Positions 36,834-45,530 of a DNA stretch of 64,000 nt are shown here, in pieces. Each line of letters opens with the position of its first letter. Positions within the stretch are counted from its first letter, which is position 1. A model generated the notes under the pieces. That model saw only the letters and a program-made list of their open reading frames with translations. It had not been told where the DNA came from and did not search any database. Position numbers and translations under genes: made by a program. The DNA is from CAZYFH01 sp965249175 (lineage in GTDB: Bacteria; Acidobacteriota; Vicinamibacteria; Vicinamibacterales; UBA8438), in NCBI GenBank assembly GCA_965249175.1, contig OZ252227.1, positions 5,580,001 to 5,644,000 of the forward strand. Reading direction: 5' to 3'.

Positions 36834-36842
36834 AGTGTAGCA
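36834..36842 (-). promoter_or_regulatory. Extended -10 of the M23 peptidase gene, near-leaderless
   Basis: On the minus strand TGCTACACT ends 11 nt before the ATG at 36822, the same geometry as at polA. Confidence 0.45.
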
Positions 36843-36863
36843 CAGCGCGCACGTGCGGGGACC

Positions 36864-36886
36864 GGTCCTGGGTGAGCTCACGGACC
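36864..36886. repeat. Hairpin with GTGAGCTCAC core after the bcp stop
   Basis: GGTCC (36864-36868) and GGACC (36882-36886) flank the perfect 10-bp palindrome GTGAGCTCAC (36872-36881). It sits immediately after the bcp stop codon and is a likely divergent member of the GAGCTCAC palindrome family. Confidence 0.45.
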
Positions 36887-36887
36887 C

Positions 36888-37367
36888 CTAAGGTTGGTCG
36901 CGCGACTTCTGCAGGTCCTCGAGCCTGGCGCGCACGTGCGCCGCGTGGCCCGCGGCCCTCACCTTCTTCCAATGGTGGGCAACCGTCCCGTCCGGATCGA
37001 TGAGCACCGTCGAGCGGATGACACCGATGGACGTCCTGCCGTAGAGCACCTTCTTACCCCAGGCGCCGTACGTCTCCATCATCGCGTGCGTCGGATCGGA
37101 CAGCAGCATGTGCTTCAGCTTGTGTTTTGCGATGAACGCTCGGTGCGCGTCCGGGCTGTCGGGACTGCAACCGACCACGATGGCGCCGAGGCGCCGCAAT
37201 CCAGCGAGGCCGGCGGTGAACTCCGAGGCTTCTGTCGTGCAGCCCGGGGTTTCGTCACGCGGGTAGAAGTACAGCGCCACCCACTGCCCGCGCAAGCTGG
37301 CGAGCGTGACCGGCTTGCCGTGCTGGTCCCGCAGGCGAAACGCCGGGGCCTTGCGACCAACGTCCAT
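36888..37367 (-). CDS. bcp: Thiol peroxidase of the Bcp/PrxQ type
   Basis: Reduces hydrogen and organic peroxides in the cytosol with thioredoxin as electron donor. About 159 residues from the ATG at 37367 (GGAG about 6 nt upstream); the GTG at 37376 has its Shine-Dalgarno too close. The peroxidatic Cys is C43 in RDETPGCTTEASEF. The resolving Cys that PrxQ proteins usually have five residues later is Ser48 here. A Cys at 67 (VVGCSPDS) stands where most members have a non-Cys residue and could serve instead, or the enzyme may be of the 1-Cys kind. It lies upstream of the M23 gene on the same strand, and trxA is 8 kb away. Confidence 0.92.
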   Translation of the reverse strand: MDVGRKAPAFRLRDQHGKPVTLASLRGQWVALYFYPRDETPGCTTEASEFTAGLAGLRRLGAIVVGCSPDSPDAHRAFIAKHKLKHMLLSDPTHAMMETYGAWGKKVLYGRTSIGVIRSTVLIDPDGTVAHHWKKVRAAGHAAHVRARLEDLQKSRDQP

Positions 37368-37400
37368 GATCTCCACCCCCTCGATCCGTCGCGCATCGCA

Positions 37401-39677
37401 TCAGACCTCGATCCGGATCGGCGCGTCACGGTCGCTCCGCTCTTCCACCTCGCCGATGACGGCGGCGGCGCTGTACCCGAGCGACCGCAACTCCGCCACG
37501 CACCCCGCCGCCGCATCGCGTGGCGTGGTCGCCAGCAGCCCGCCGGCGGTCTGTGGATCAAACAGGATCGGATAGCGTGGGTCGACCGCGGCGACATCAA
37601 CGTTCGCGATGGCTCGTCGCAGTCGCACGTTGTGGGGCTGCAGCGAGCTCAGAAGCCCGGCCGCCGTGGTTTCGCGGGCACCATCGAGCGTCGGGATCGC
37701 GCCAAGTGTCAGCCGCGCGTCGACCCCTGACGCCTTCGTCATCTCGACGAGGTGACCGAGCAAGCCGAACCCGGTCACGTCGGTGCACGCGGTAGCGGCA
37801 TGACGACCGAGCGCCGCTGACGCGTCGCGGTTGGACTGCAACATCATGTGGATGGCGCCGTCGATCCATCGCGCCTTGGCCCGCCCACGCATGTCGGCGG
37901 CGAACAAGGTGCCGGTACCGAGCGGCTTCGTCAAGATGATGCGATCGCCTGGCTGCATCCCGCGCTTCCGCAACAACGCGTCCGGGTCGGCGACACCGCT
38001 TACGGCGAGACCGAATGTCAGCTCCACGCCTTCCGTCGTGTGCCCCCCGACCAACGCCGCACCGGCCTGGTTCAAGATCTCGACGGCCCCCGAGAGCAGG
38101 TCTTCGAGCAACGCCTCGGTCTGTGTCTCGAGCCCGTACGGCACCGTGACGATGGCCAGGGCGGAGCGCGGCTCCGCGCCCATGGCATGGAGGTCGCTCA
38201 GACAATGGTTCGCGGTGATCTTGCCGAACAGAAACGGATCGTCGATGAGCGCGCGAAAGGCATCGACGGTCCGCACGACCACCTTGCCGGCCGGGACCAC
38301 CTCGACAGCGGCGTCGTCCATCGCGTCGAGGCCGACGACGACGTCGTCGCGCCGGAGCGGCTCGAGCCGTGACAGCACGCGGTCGAGCACGGTCGCGCCG
38401 ACCTTGGACCCACAGCCACCGCACCGCATCGCGGCGGTCGACAGCTCCCGGACGACCGCCGGCGGCGCCAGACCGCGGAGGTCGTCCGCATTGGTATCCC
38501 TCGTGTCGTCCTCCATCGCGGGCAGCCGGTTGAACCGATCCATGAACCGGCGGTCGATCCAGTCTTTCCACCGCCAGACCCAGGCCCCCTCGAGCGACCA
38601 TGCGCCGCGCGATGCCACGGCGTAACGATCCCCTGTGCTGATCAGGCTCAGGAACTTCCGCTGCGGCCGGAACGGCTCGAGCGGAGCGCCGCGCAGCGCA
38701 CGCCGCAGGTTCGCGTCGAGCGGAGGGCCCTGCCGCACCGCGAACACACCGGCCTTCTCGCGGGGGTACGCGGTCACCGCCGCCACGTCGCCAACCGCGA
38801 AGACGCCCGTATGCGAGGTGGCTTCGAGCGTCGGCTTTACCCGAATGAATCCACGGTCGTCGACGTCGAGACCCGACTCGCCCGGCCAGGACTGTGCGCC
38901 GGCTTCGGTCGCCCAGATCACTTCGTCGACCTCGACAGCGGCCGCGCCGTCGACCCCCACCCGGCCGGCCTCGACGCGGTTGACCCGGCTGTTGAGGTGG
39001 ACCGTCACCCCGCGCTCGTTCAGCACCCTGGTGAATCTGGCGCGTACCCCGCCATTGTGCGTCGGCAGGATGCGGTCAACGCCGCTGAAGAGATGGAACT
39101 CCGGGTCCGGAAAGCCGTCGACCCCCGCGGCGCCCTGCTCGCGCAATGCGTGCTGGATCGCCAGCGTGAGCTCGACCCCCGCGGCACCGGCGCCGACGAT
39201 ACCGACACGCAGTCGATCGGGGCTGGCCCGAACCCGCGCCTGGAGCCGCTCCCACCGCGCGACGAGCGCGCTGATCGGCTTGACGGGCACGGCGTGATCG
39301 GCGGCACCCGGAATGCGCAGCGCCGGCGTGACCCCGATGTCGATCGACAGCACGTCATAGGCGACCGGGGGACGGTCGCGGCAGAGGACCCGACGTCCGT
39401 CGAGGTCGACGCCGGTGACGGTGTCGTGAAACAGCCGTGCGCCCGCAAACCGCGTCAGCGGCCCGAGATCGATATGCGCATCGTCGAAGCGATAGTGGCC
39501 GGCGATCAAGCCGGGCAGCATGCCGGAATACGGCGCGTGGATGTCGCGAGCGATGACCGTGACCCGGACACCCGGCATCGGGCGCATGCCGAAGCGACGC
39601 AAGACGATGACGTGGCTATGTCCCCCACCGACCAGCACCAGGTCCTTCAGAACCGGTGCGCGCCTACGGCTCGTCAT
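37401..39677 (-). CDS. selD: Selenide, water dikinase fused to an N-terminal NADH dehydrogenase-like flavoprotein
   Basis: 758 residues, two enzymes in one chain. Residues 1-385 form a pyridine-nucleotide-disulfide oxidoreductase (LVLVGGGHSHVIVL FAD loop; VGIVGAGAAGVEL NAD loop; GVFAVGDVAA FAD end). Residues about 415-758 are SelD, which makes selenophosphate from selenide and ATP: MRCGGCGSK has the catalytic Cys422 and Lys425, followed by VVVRTVDAFRALIDDPFLFGKITANHCLSDLHAMG, GGHTTEGVE, ILTKPLGTG, TDVTGFGLLGHL and PQTAGGLL. The active residue is Cys, not selenocysteine. Such fusions are known in cyanobacteria and some other groups; the flavoprotein part presumably feeds reduced selenium. No selA, selB or mnmH lies in the window. 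The start ATG overlaps the aminotransferase stop (ATGA). Confidence 0.95.
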   Translation of the reverse strand: MTSRRRAPVLKDLVLVGGGHSHVIVLRRFGMRPMPGVRVTVIARDIHAPYSGMLPGLIAGHYRFDDAHIDLGPLTRFAGARLFHDTVTGVDLDGRRVLCRDRPPVAYDVLSIDIGVTPALRIPGAADHAVPVKPISALVARWERLQARVRASPDRLRVGIVGAGAAGVELTLAIQHALREQGAAGVDGFPDPEFHLFSGVDRILPTHNGGVRARFTRVLNERGVTVHLNSRVNRVEAGRVGVDGAAAVEVDEVIWATEAGAQSWPGESGLDVDDRGFIRVKPTLEATSHTGVFAVGDVAAVTAYPREKAGVFAVRQGPPLDANLRRALRGAPLEPFRPQRKFLSLISTGDRYAVASRGAWSLEGAWVWRWKDWIDRRFMDRFNRLPAMEDDTRDTNADDLRGLAPPAVVRELSTAAMRCGGCGSKVGATVLDRVLSRLEPLRRDDVVVGLDAMDDAAVEVVPAGKVVVRTVDAFRALIDDPFLFGKITANHCLSDLHAMGAEPRSALAIVTVPYGLETQTEALLEDLLSGAVEILNQAGAALVGGHTTEGVELTFGLAVSGVADPDALLRKRGMQPGDRIILTKPLGTGTLFAADMRGRAKARWIDGAIHMMLQSNRDASAALGRHAATACTDVTGFGLLGHLVEMTKASGVDARLTLGAIPTLDGARETTAAGLLSSLQPHNVRLRRAIANVDVAAVDPRYPILFDPQTAGGLLATTPRDAAAGCVAELRSLGYSAAAVIGEVEERSDRDAPIRIEV

Positions 39678-40849
39678 GCCGCGGTGTCGCCCGCGAGGCG
39701 CGCCATGACCCGCGACATGCCGCTGTCAAAGCACGCGCGCTCCGGCAGCAGGCTGGTCACCAGAAACGCTTCGCGCGGGAAATCGAAGAAGTACCCCGGA
39801 TGCACCAGCACGTGATCGCGTTCGAGCAGGTCCACCACCAGAGACTCTTCGGTCCGCGTGGCCGGCACCTGCAGCACAGCGTACCACCCTCCGTCGGCGC
39901 GCAGCAGGTCCGTTGCCGGCGCCGCATCGACCAGACGTGCGAGCGCCGTGTGGTTCTGGCGGACGCGTGTCGCGATCTGATCCGCGACCGTGCGGCCGCG
40001 CGCGAGGAGGCCGTCGAGGGCCACCTGCACCGGGGTCGAGACCGAGAGATAGGTGTCGCAGATCATATCGAGGGCGTAGAGCGCTCGATCGACCTCTCGC
40101 GACGGACCGCTGAGCACGATCCATCCGAGCTTCAGCTGCGGGAGCCCCACGGCCTTCGAGAGCCCACCGAGGACGAAGGTCAGCACATCAGCCGCGGCGG
40201 CGATCAGACTTCCGGGGCACGACTCCGGATCCATGGCGTACCCGCCGAACACCTCGTCGGTGATGAGCGCCAGCCCATGCTCGCGGCACACCGTCGTGAC
40301 CAGCTCACGATCGGCGGTCGTGAGGAAGGACCCCGTCGGGTTGTTCGGGTGGACGACCACGAGCGCCCGGGTCCGCGGCGTCACGCGGCTGCGCAGCGCA
40401 TCGGCATCGACCTCCCACGCACCGTGGTAGACCAGCGGGTACGGCACGGGTTCGACGGCGTCGAGCCGGGTCAGGTGCTCGAGGAGCGGATAGCTTGGCT
40501 GGGGCACGAGCACGGCGTCGCCAGGCGCACAGAGCAGCTTGAACAAGCATGAGTACGCGTCACTCGTGCTGGCGGTGAGCACCACCCGGTCGGGGCGGAC
40601 GTCCGCCCCCGGCAGCGCGGCGCGGGCCACGGCTTCGCGCGCGGCCATCAGCCCACGCGGCTGCGGGTCGTAGACGAGGCCGGCCGGCGCGGCCAACCCG
40701 TCCAGCAGGCCCTCCGGATAGCGCAGGCCGACTCGGGTGGGGTTCGACTCCGTGAGGTCGGTGATCTCGGTTGCCTGCCTGTGCAGGCGCACCAGCGCAC
40801 GGCTCACGCGATTCGGCTGCCGAAGGGCCGGAATCCGCGGGCAAAACAT
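39674..40849 (-). CDS. Class I/II PLP-dependent aminotransferase
   Basis: 391 residues of fold type I: substrate arm (TDLTESNPTRVGLRYPEG), YDPQPRGLMAAREAVA, VVVHPNNPTGSFL, ITDEVFGGYA and the PLP lysine in LGGLSKAVGLPQLKLGW. The C-terminal Arg that binds the alpha-carboxylate is not clear by eye. The closest type appears to be aspartate/alanine-like aminotransferases or cysteine-lyase relatives of the MalY group; the substrate is unknown. It is translationally coupled to selD by a 4-bp overlap, so a link to sulfur or selenium amino acids is possible but unproven. Confidence 0.85.
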   Translation of the reverse strand: MFCPRIPALRQPNRVSRALVRLHRQATEITDLTESNPTRVGLRYPEGLLDGLAAPAGLVYDPQPRGLMAAREAVARAALPGADVRPDRVVLTASTSDAYSCLFKLLCAPGDAVLVPQPSYPLLEHLTRLDAVEPVPYPLVYHGAWEVDADALRSRVTPRTRALVVVHPNNPTGSFLTTADRELVTTVCREHGLALITDEVFGGYAMDPESCPGSLIAAAADVLTFVLGGLSKAVGLPQLKLGWIVLSGPSREVDRALYALDMICDTYLSVSTPVQVALDGLLARGRTVADQIATRVRQNHTALARLVDAAPATDLLRADGGWYAVLQVPATRTEESLVVDLLERDHVLVHPGYFFDFPREAFLVTSLLPERACFDSGMSRVMARLAGDTAA

Positions 40850-40944
40850 GGGTCACCAGAGCATATAGGGACCTCAGGGGAGCGGCACGGCAGGGTGCCA
40901 CGGCACCGGACCGGGGCAGCATCCCGCATCCAGAGCGCTGGGCC

Positions 40945-40974
40945 TTGGCGTTTCTCAAAGGCCTGCGTTAGATT
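40945..40974 (+). promoter_or_regulatory. Promoter of the radical SAM gene (predicted)
   Basis: TTGGCG (40945-40950), 18 bp, TAGATT (40969-40974). Transcription would start near 40981 and leave a leader of about 145 nt. Confidence 0.45.
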
Positions 40975-40982
40975 TAGCAGTC

Positions 40983-41086
40983 CGCTGTTGAAACGGCGGC
41001 GTCACACGAGAGCACGTCTGGACCCGGCACGCGTCCAGCCAAAGCGGCGCCCGACGAGGGGAGAATGCCCCGAGCATTCGGCCCTC
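40983..41086 (+). promoter_or_regulatory. Structured leader of the radical SAM gene
   Basis: Three dyads occur in series: CCG…CGG at about 40983-40996, CTGGAC/GTCCAG at 41018-41038, and a composite stem GAGGG-GAATGC / GCATTC-CCCTC at 41056-41086. The last contains a competing GGGG/CCCC pairing (41058-41061 with 41068-41071), so two folds exclude each other. I see no B12-box or other known riboswitch core. Confidence 0.4.
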
Positions 41087-41125
41087 TTGATGTGAGGACC
41101 CACTTCCGGCGGAGGCACACGGCCC

Positions 41126-42880
41126 ATGAGTCGCGGCAAACAGATCGTTCTGACGGCACCGTTCACCGAGATGATCGACCACGCGGGGTACTTCATCCAG
41201 ATGGGGATGGCATCGATCCCGATCTGGATGGAATGGGTGATGGACAAGAAGTACCCGGAGTGGCGCAACGTCAAGCGTTTCGAGGACGGATCGGCGCTGT
41301 CGGCGCCGGCGGGGCTGCGTGTGCTCGAGCGAGTCATCGCGAGCGAATTCGGCCCGGACAACGTGGTGGTCTGCTACCCGGACGACATCGACCAGTTCAT
41401 CGGGCCCGACACGAAGGTCGTGGCGCTGTCGACGCACAATCCGCTCGGCGTGACGTTCGCCGCCGGCGTCTATACCTCGATTTTCGGCAGCTCGCGCGAG
41501 CCGATCAACTCACACTACGCACGCAAGCTGTTCGAGCGCGTGAAGGCCAGCCCTCATCGCGAGACGTTTCGGGTGCTGCTTGGCGGCTCGGGTAGCTGGC
41601 AGATCACGCAGACGAAGTCCCACGCGCGGCTCGGGATCGACTGTGTCATCGACGGACGGAGCGAATCCGCCGAGGCCATCAAGCTCTTCCACGACGCAAT
41701 TGACGGGGAGTCGCTGCCGCAGCAAGTGGAGGTCGCGCATCCGACCGACCGCAACGCGGTGATCTTTCCCGACAAGGCGACGACGTTCGGCGTCGTGGAG
41801 ATGACCACGGGCTGTGGGCGGCGGTGTCAGTTTTGCGCGCCCGATCTGAACCCGCAGATCGACCTCCCGAAGGACGGCATCTTGGAGGCGGTGCGCGCGA
41901 ACGTGGCCAACGGCAACAAGCAGATCTCCCTGGCCACCGAGGACATGTTCATCTGGGGTCAGGTCCAGACCGACACCCCGTTCTTCTTTCCGAATCGCGA
42001 GGCGCTCACCGATCTCTACCAGGACATCGTCGACACACCTGGCGTCGAGCAGCACGTGTTGAGCCATTCGACCATGGCGCCCGCGGTCGTCGATCCAGTG
42101 CTGATCAAGCAATTGACCGACATCATGCTGCCCAAGAGCCCGATTCACCTCACGCGTCTGAGCTCGCATCCCAAGGGCAAGGCGATCGTGCCGCTCATCG
42201 GACTCGAGACCGGGTCGGTGCGGATGGCCAAGCAAATCATGCCTAGCAAGGGCGTACCCTTCAGCATCGAGGATTGGCAGAGCGTCATGATTCGTGGCCT
42301 CGAGATCCTCAACCAGAACAACTGGTTCCCGATGTTGACGCTGATGGTCGGCAACCCCGGCGAGACCGACGAGGACGTCATGGCGACGCTCGATCTGGTC
42401 TACGAAATGGAGCGGCGCGGGTTGTTCGGATTCCTGGTGCCCTCCGTGTTCACGCCACTCGAGGGCACGCGCATGGAGCACGACACCGGGGTCACCGAAA
42501 CGAAGAAGTTGACCCGGCTACAGTGGCAGCTCATTCTGCGGTGCTGGAAGATGAACATGCGGCCCGGCCTCTACAGCTGGTGGGGACCGCTGTCGTTCAA
42601 GATCGGCGGCGTGGGAATCTGGGCGACACGCCTGCGCAAGACCAACGGACCCAACTTCACCTGGCCGATGATGATGTTCTGTAGCGCCCTGCCCGAGAGC
42701 CTGCTCTACTCCGCCGGCAAGCTCTACAAGGGGCAGCCGATCAAGGTGAAGACGCGCGCGGAGCTGCTTGCGTCGATCAAGCCGAACTACTGGAAGTATC
42801 TGCGCGAGGACGCCGGGGACATTCCGCGAGCGGAATCCACACCCGCGCCACCGGCCGCGCCGCAGCTCGCAACGGCATAG
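41126..42880 (+). CDS. B12-binding-type radical SAM protein
   Basis: 584 residues. The N-terminal region (about 60-220) has the flavodoxin-like layout of cobalamin-binding radical SAM proteins (NVVVCYPDDIDQFIG; VVALSTHNPLGVTFAAG; FRVLLGGSGSWQI; DCVIDGRSESAEAI). The radical SAM core starts with C230-x3-C234-x2-C237 (TTGCGRRCQFCAPD), holding the 4Fe-4S cluster, followed by SLATEDMFIWG, RLSSHPKGKAIVPLIGLETGS and MVGNPGETDEDVMATL. The usual B12 DxHxxG motif is not obvious, so cobalamin may bind base-off or not at all. C-terminal part with WWGPLSFKIGG is not assigned. Such proteins do methylations or ring chemistry on lipids, tetrapyrroles or peptides; the reaction is unknown. The S9 peptidase gene follows 6 bp later. 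Confidence 0.85.
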   Translation: MSRGKQIVLTAPFTEMIDHAGYFIQMGMASIPIWMEWVMDKKYPEWRNVKRFEDGSALSAPAGLRVLERVIASEFGPDNVVVCYPDDIDQFIGPDTKVVALSTHNPLGVTFAAGVYTSIFGSSREPINSHYARKLFERVKASPHRETFRVLLGGSGSWQITQTKSHARLGIDCVIDGRSESAEAIKLFHDAIDGESLPQQVEVAHPTDRNAVIFPDKATTFGVVEMTTGCGRRCQFCAPDLNPQIDLPKDGILEAVRANVANGNKQISLATEDMFIWGQVQTDTPFFFPNREALTDLYQDIVDTPGVEQHVLSHSTMAPAVVDPVLIKQLTDIMLPKSPIHLTRLSSHPKGKAIVPLIGLETGSVRMAKQIMPSKGVPFSIEDWQSVMIRGLEILNQNNWFPMLTLMVGNPGETDEDVMATLDLVYEMERRGLFGFLVPSVFTPLEGTRMEHDTGVTETKKLTRLQWQLILRCWKMNMRPGLYSWWGPLSFKIGGVGIWATRLRKTNGPNFTWPMMMFCSALPESLLYSAGKLYKGQPIKVKTRAELLASIKPNYWKYLREDAGDIPRAESTPAPPAAPQLATA

Positions 42881-42886
42881 AGATCG

Positions 42887-45331
42887 ATGGTGCGACGGGT
42901 CCTGAGAGCCCGCAGCGCAGCCCTCCTGCTTGGCGGCTGCGCAGCCACGACCCTGGCCGGCACGCCGCCAGCCACGGCGCAGAGCGGGCCCTTGGACACC
43001 TACGCGACCCCACCACAGGTCATCGTCGACATCCTCGACGCCCCGCCGACACCGACCGCGCTCGTCAGTCCGGAGCGAGATGTCCTTGCGCTGCTCGCCA
43101 CCCGCGCCATGCCTGGTATCGCCGAGCTGGCGCTCCCGATGCATCGTCTCGCCGGTTACCGGATCAACCCGCGCAACAGTGCGCCCTGGCGCAGCCCGGC
43201 CATCACCGAGATCACGCTCAAGCCGCTTGACGATGACGAGCGACGGACGGGCGAGCACCGCATCGTCGCCCCGCGCGGGACGACGCTGGGGTGGCCGCGC
43301 TTCGCGCCCGATGGAGGCCACCTGTCGTATGCGGTCATTCGCGACACGGGTGTCGAGCTCTGGGCCGTCGACGTGTCCACAGGCGCGCCTCGACCCTTGA
43401 CCGACGCGTCGCTCAATGCCACGTGGGGCAACCCGTGTGAGTGGTTGGCCGATAGCAGCGGCGTGCTCTGCCGGTTCAGGATGTCGGCGCGCGGCGCACC
43501 ACCCGAAGTGCCCCGGGCACCACTCGGACCCAACATTCAGGAGAGTGACGGCCGGCTGGCACCGGTGCGCACCTATCAGGATTTACTGACCGATGCGCAC
43601 GACGACGCACTCTTCGAGTATCACTTCACGTCGCAGATCGCGACCGTCGGTCTGACGACCGGCAGCCGTACCAGCATCGGGCGCCCGGGACTGTTCGCAC
43701 GTGCGCTCGGTGCGCCCGACAGCCAGCACCTGCTGGTCGAGCGGCTCGAGCGGCCGTTCTCGCGGCTGGTGCCCGGCACCCGCTTCGCGAAATCGACCGA
43801 GGTGTGGAATCGCGTTGGCGAGGTCGTCCGGATCGCCGATCTCCCGGCGGCCGAGGCGGTACCGATTGGCGGGGTCGCCACCGGGCCGCGCGCGCACCGC
43901 TGGAACCCGACCGAGCCGGCCACACTGGTGTGGACCGAGGCGCTGGACGGCGGCGACCCGAAGACTCGGGCACCCCGCCGCGACCGCGTCCTGTCGCTCG
44001 ATGCTCCATTCGAAGGAGCCCCCGCCGAGCTCCTCCGCACCGAGTTCCGTGTCACCGGCGTCGCGTGGACGGAGGACGGCACGGCGCTCGTGCGCGAGTC
44101 GGATCGCGCGACGCGCTGGACGCGAACGTGGCTCGTCTATCCGGGTGCGTCCGAGGCGCGGGCGCTGTTCGACCACAGCGCAGAGGATGCGTACGCCGAT
44201 CCCGGCGCCCCGCTTCGACGGCCGGGTGGCGCCGCCGCGAGCCTCCCCGTGCTGCAGGACGGGAACCACATCTACCTGACGGGGCGGGGCGCGTCGCCGC
44301 TCGGCGACCGTCCGTTTGTCGACCGGCTCGATCTGACGACGCTGGACACCGACCGGATCTTCCAGACTGATGACACGAGCTACGAAGCGGTCCTCGCGGT
44401 GCTTTCGGCCGATGGTCGCTCCCTGCTCACAAGGCGGGAAAGCCCCACCGAGCCTCCGAACTACATCGTCCGAGACAGGGTCACGGGCGCGGCGCGTCAC
44501 ATCACCCGCTTCGAGGACCCGACGCCCGTCTTGCGTCACGTCCGGCAACAGCTCCTGACCTACGAACGCGACGATGGCGTGAGCCTGTCCGCCACGCTCT
44601 ATCTCCCGCCGGACTATCGTGAGGGCGAGCGACGCCCGCTGCTGATGTGGGCGTATCCGCGGGAGTACACCACCCCCGCGGCGGCCGGCCAGGTACGCGG
44701 CTCGGCCCAGCGCTTCACCAGGCTACGGGGCGCATCGCACCTGCTGCTCCTGACCCAGGGATATGCCATTCTCGAGGGTCCGGCCATGCCGATCGTCGGT
44801 CCGGGTGAAACCGCCAATGACACGTACGTTGACCAGCTCGTGGCGAGCGCCGCGGCCGCGATCGACGCGGTGGTCGAGCTGGGGGTCGCCGACCGCGAGC
44901 GGATTGCCATTGGCGGCCATAGCTACGGCGCGTTCATGGCCGCCAACCTGCTCGCGCATTCCGACCTCTTTCGAGCCGGGATCGCGCGGAGCGGCGCGTA
45001 TAACCGGACGTTGACCCCGTTCGGGTTCCAGAATGAGCGGCGGACGTTCTGGGAGGCCCCGGAGGTCTACGCGGGGATGTCGCCATTTTTTCACGCACAC
45101 AAGATCAACGAGCCCATCCTGCTGATGCATGGGGAAATCGACAACAACTCCGGGACGTTTCCGATGCAATCCGAGCGGTTGTACATGGCGCTCAAGGGCC
45201 ATGGGGCGACGACGCGCTACGTCACCCTCCCACACGAGTCGCACGGCTACGCCGCGCGTGAGTCGGTCCTCCACGCGGTCGTCGAGATGTTGAGCTGGTG
45301 CGAGGTGCACCTCGGACGTTGGGCGGAATGA
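42887..45331 (+). CDS. Secreted S9-family (prolyl oligopeptidase-type) peptidase
   Basis: 814 residues: signal peptide with possible lipobox (RSAALLLGGCAATTLAG), a beta-propeller of about 500 residues (repeat phrases WGNPCEWLADSSGVLCRF, VTGVAWTEDGTALVRES, LAVLSADGRSLL) and a C-terminal alpha/beta hydrolase. The nucleophile is in GGHSYGAFMAANLL, the acid in LLMHGEIDNNSGTFPMQS, and the His in LPHESHGYAARES. The hydrolase half resembles plant glutamyl-endopeptidase-like S9 members. It degrades short peptides in the periplasm. Only 6 bp separate it from the radical SAM gene, so they share a transcript. Confidence 0.92.
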   Translation: MVRRVLRARSAALLLGGCAATTLAGTPPATAQSGPLDTYATPPQVIVDILDAPPTPTALVSPERDVLALLATRAMPGIAELALPMHRLAGYRINPRNSAPWRSPAITEITLKPLDDDERRTGEHRIVAPRGTTLGWPRFAPDGGHLSYAVIRDTGVELWAVDVSTGAPRPLTDASLNATWGNPCEWLADSSGVLCRFRMSARGAPPEVPRAPLGPNIQESDGRLAPVRTYQDLLTDAHDDALFEYHFTSQIATVGLTTGSRTSIGRPGLFARALGAPDSQHLLVERLERPFSRLVPGTRFAKSTEVWNRVGEVVRIADLPAAEAVPIGGVATGPRAHRWNPTEPATLVWTEALDGGDPKTRAPRRDRVLSLDAPFEGAPAELLRTEFRVTGVAWTEDGTALVRESDRATRWTRTWLVYPGASEARALFDHSAEDAYADPGAPLRRPGGAAASLPVLQDGNHIYLTGRGASPLGDRPFVDRLDLTTLDTDRIFQTDDTSYEAVLAVLSADGRSLLTRRESPTEPPNYIVRDRVTGAARHITRFEDPTPVLRHVRQQLLTYERDDGVSLSATLYLPPDYREGERRPLLMWAYPREYTTPAAAGQVRGSAQRFTRLRGASHLLLLTQGYAILEGPAMPIVGPGETANDTYVDQLVASAAAAIDAVVELGVADRERIAIGGHSYGAFMAANLLAHSDLFRAGIARSGAYNRTLTPFGFQNERRTFWEAPEVYAGMSPFFHAHKINEPILLMHGEIDNNSGTFPMQSERLYMALKGHGATTRYVTLPHESHGYAARESVLHAVVEMLSWCEVHLGRWAE

Positions 45332-45360
45332 AAGGCAAATGTCGCACTCGTTGTGGACGG

Positions 45361-45466
45361 CCGGCAAAGGCCAAAGGCGCGCACGGCGCGCCTCGCGGGC
45401 GCGGAGTGGGGCTCTCGGGGTCCCGGCGGAGCGGCCGCGTGGGGTCCGGGGCGAAGCCCCGTCTAG
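45361..45466. repeat. Repeat B, copy 3 (inverted, full length)
   Basis: Inverse of the copy at 34101-34210, with 45374-45424 identical over 51 bp. It ends with the hairpin GGGGCGAAGCCCC (45448-45460). It fills the gap between the S9 peptidase and trxA. Confidence 0.85.
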
Positions 45467-45478
45467 ATATGAACGGAG

Positions 45479-45484
45479 TACAAT
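45479..45484 (+). promoter_or_regulatory. -10 box of trxA (predicted)
   Basis: TACAAT with a weak -35, 46 bp before the trxA start, directly after repeat B. Confidence 0.4.
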
Positions 45485-45530
45485 TGGGGACTGATGGTCG
45501 AGCCCTTGAGATGACTGTAGGAAACCAGGT

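Noticed and set aside
40741..40760. tRNA-like GGTTCGA sequence
   Set aside because: Lies inside the aminotransferase coding sequence with no cloverleaf around it.
40981..41125. Cobalamin riboswitch in the leader of the radical SAM gene
   Set aside because: Hairpins exist but the conserved B12-box and core bases are not found.
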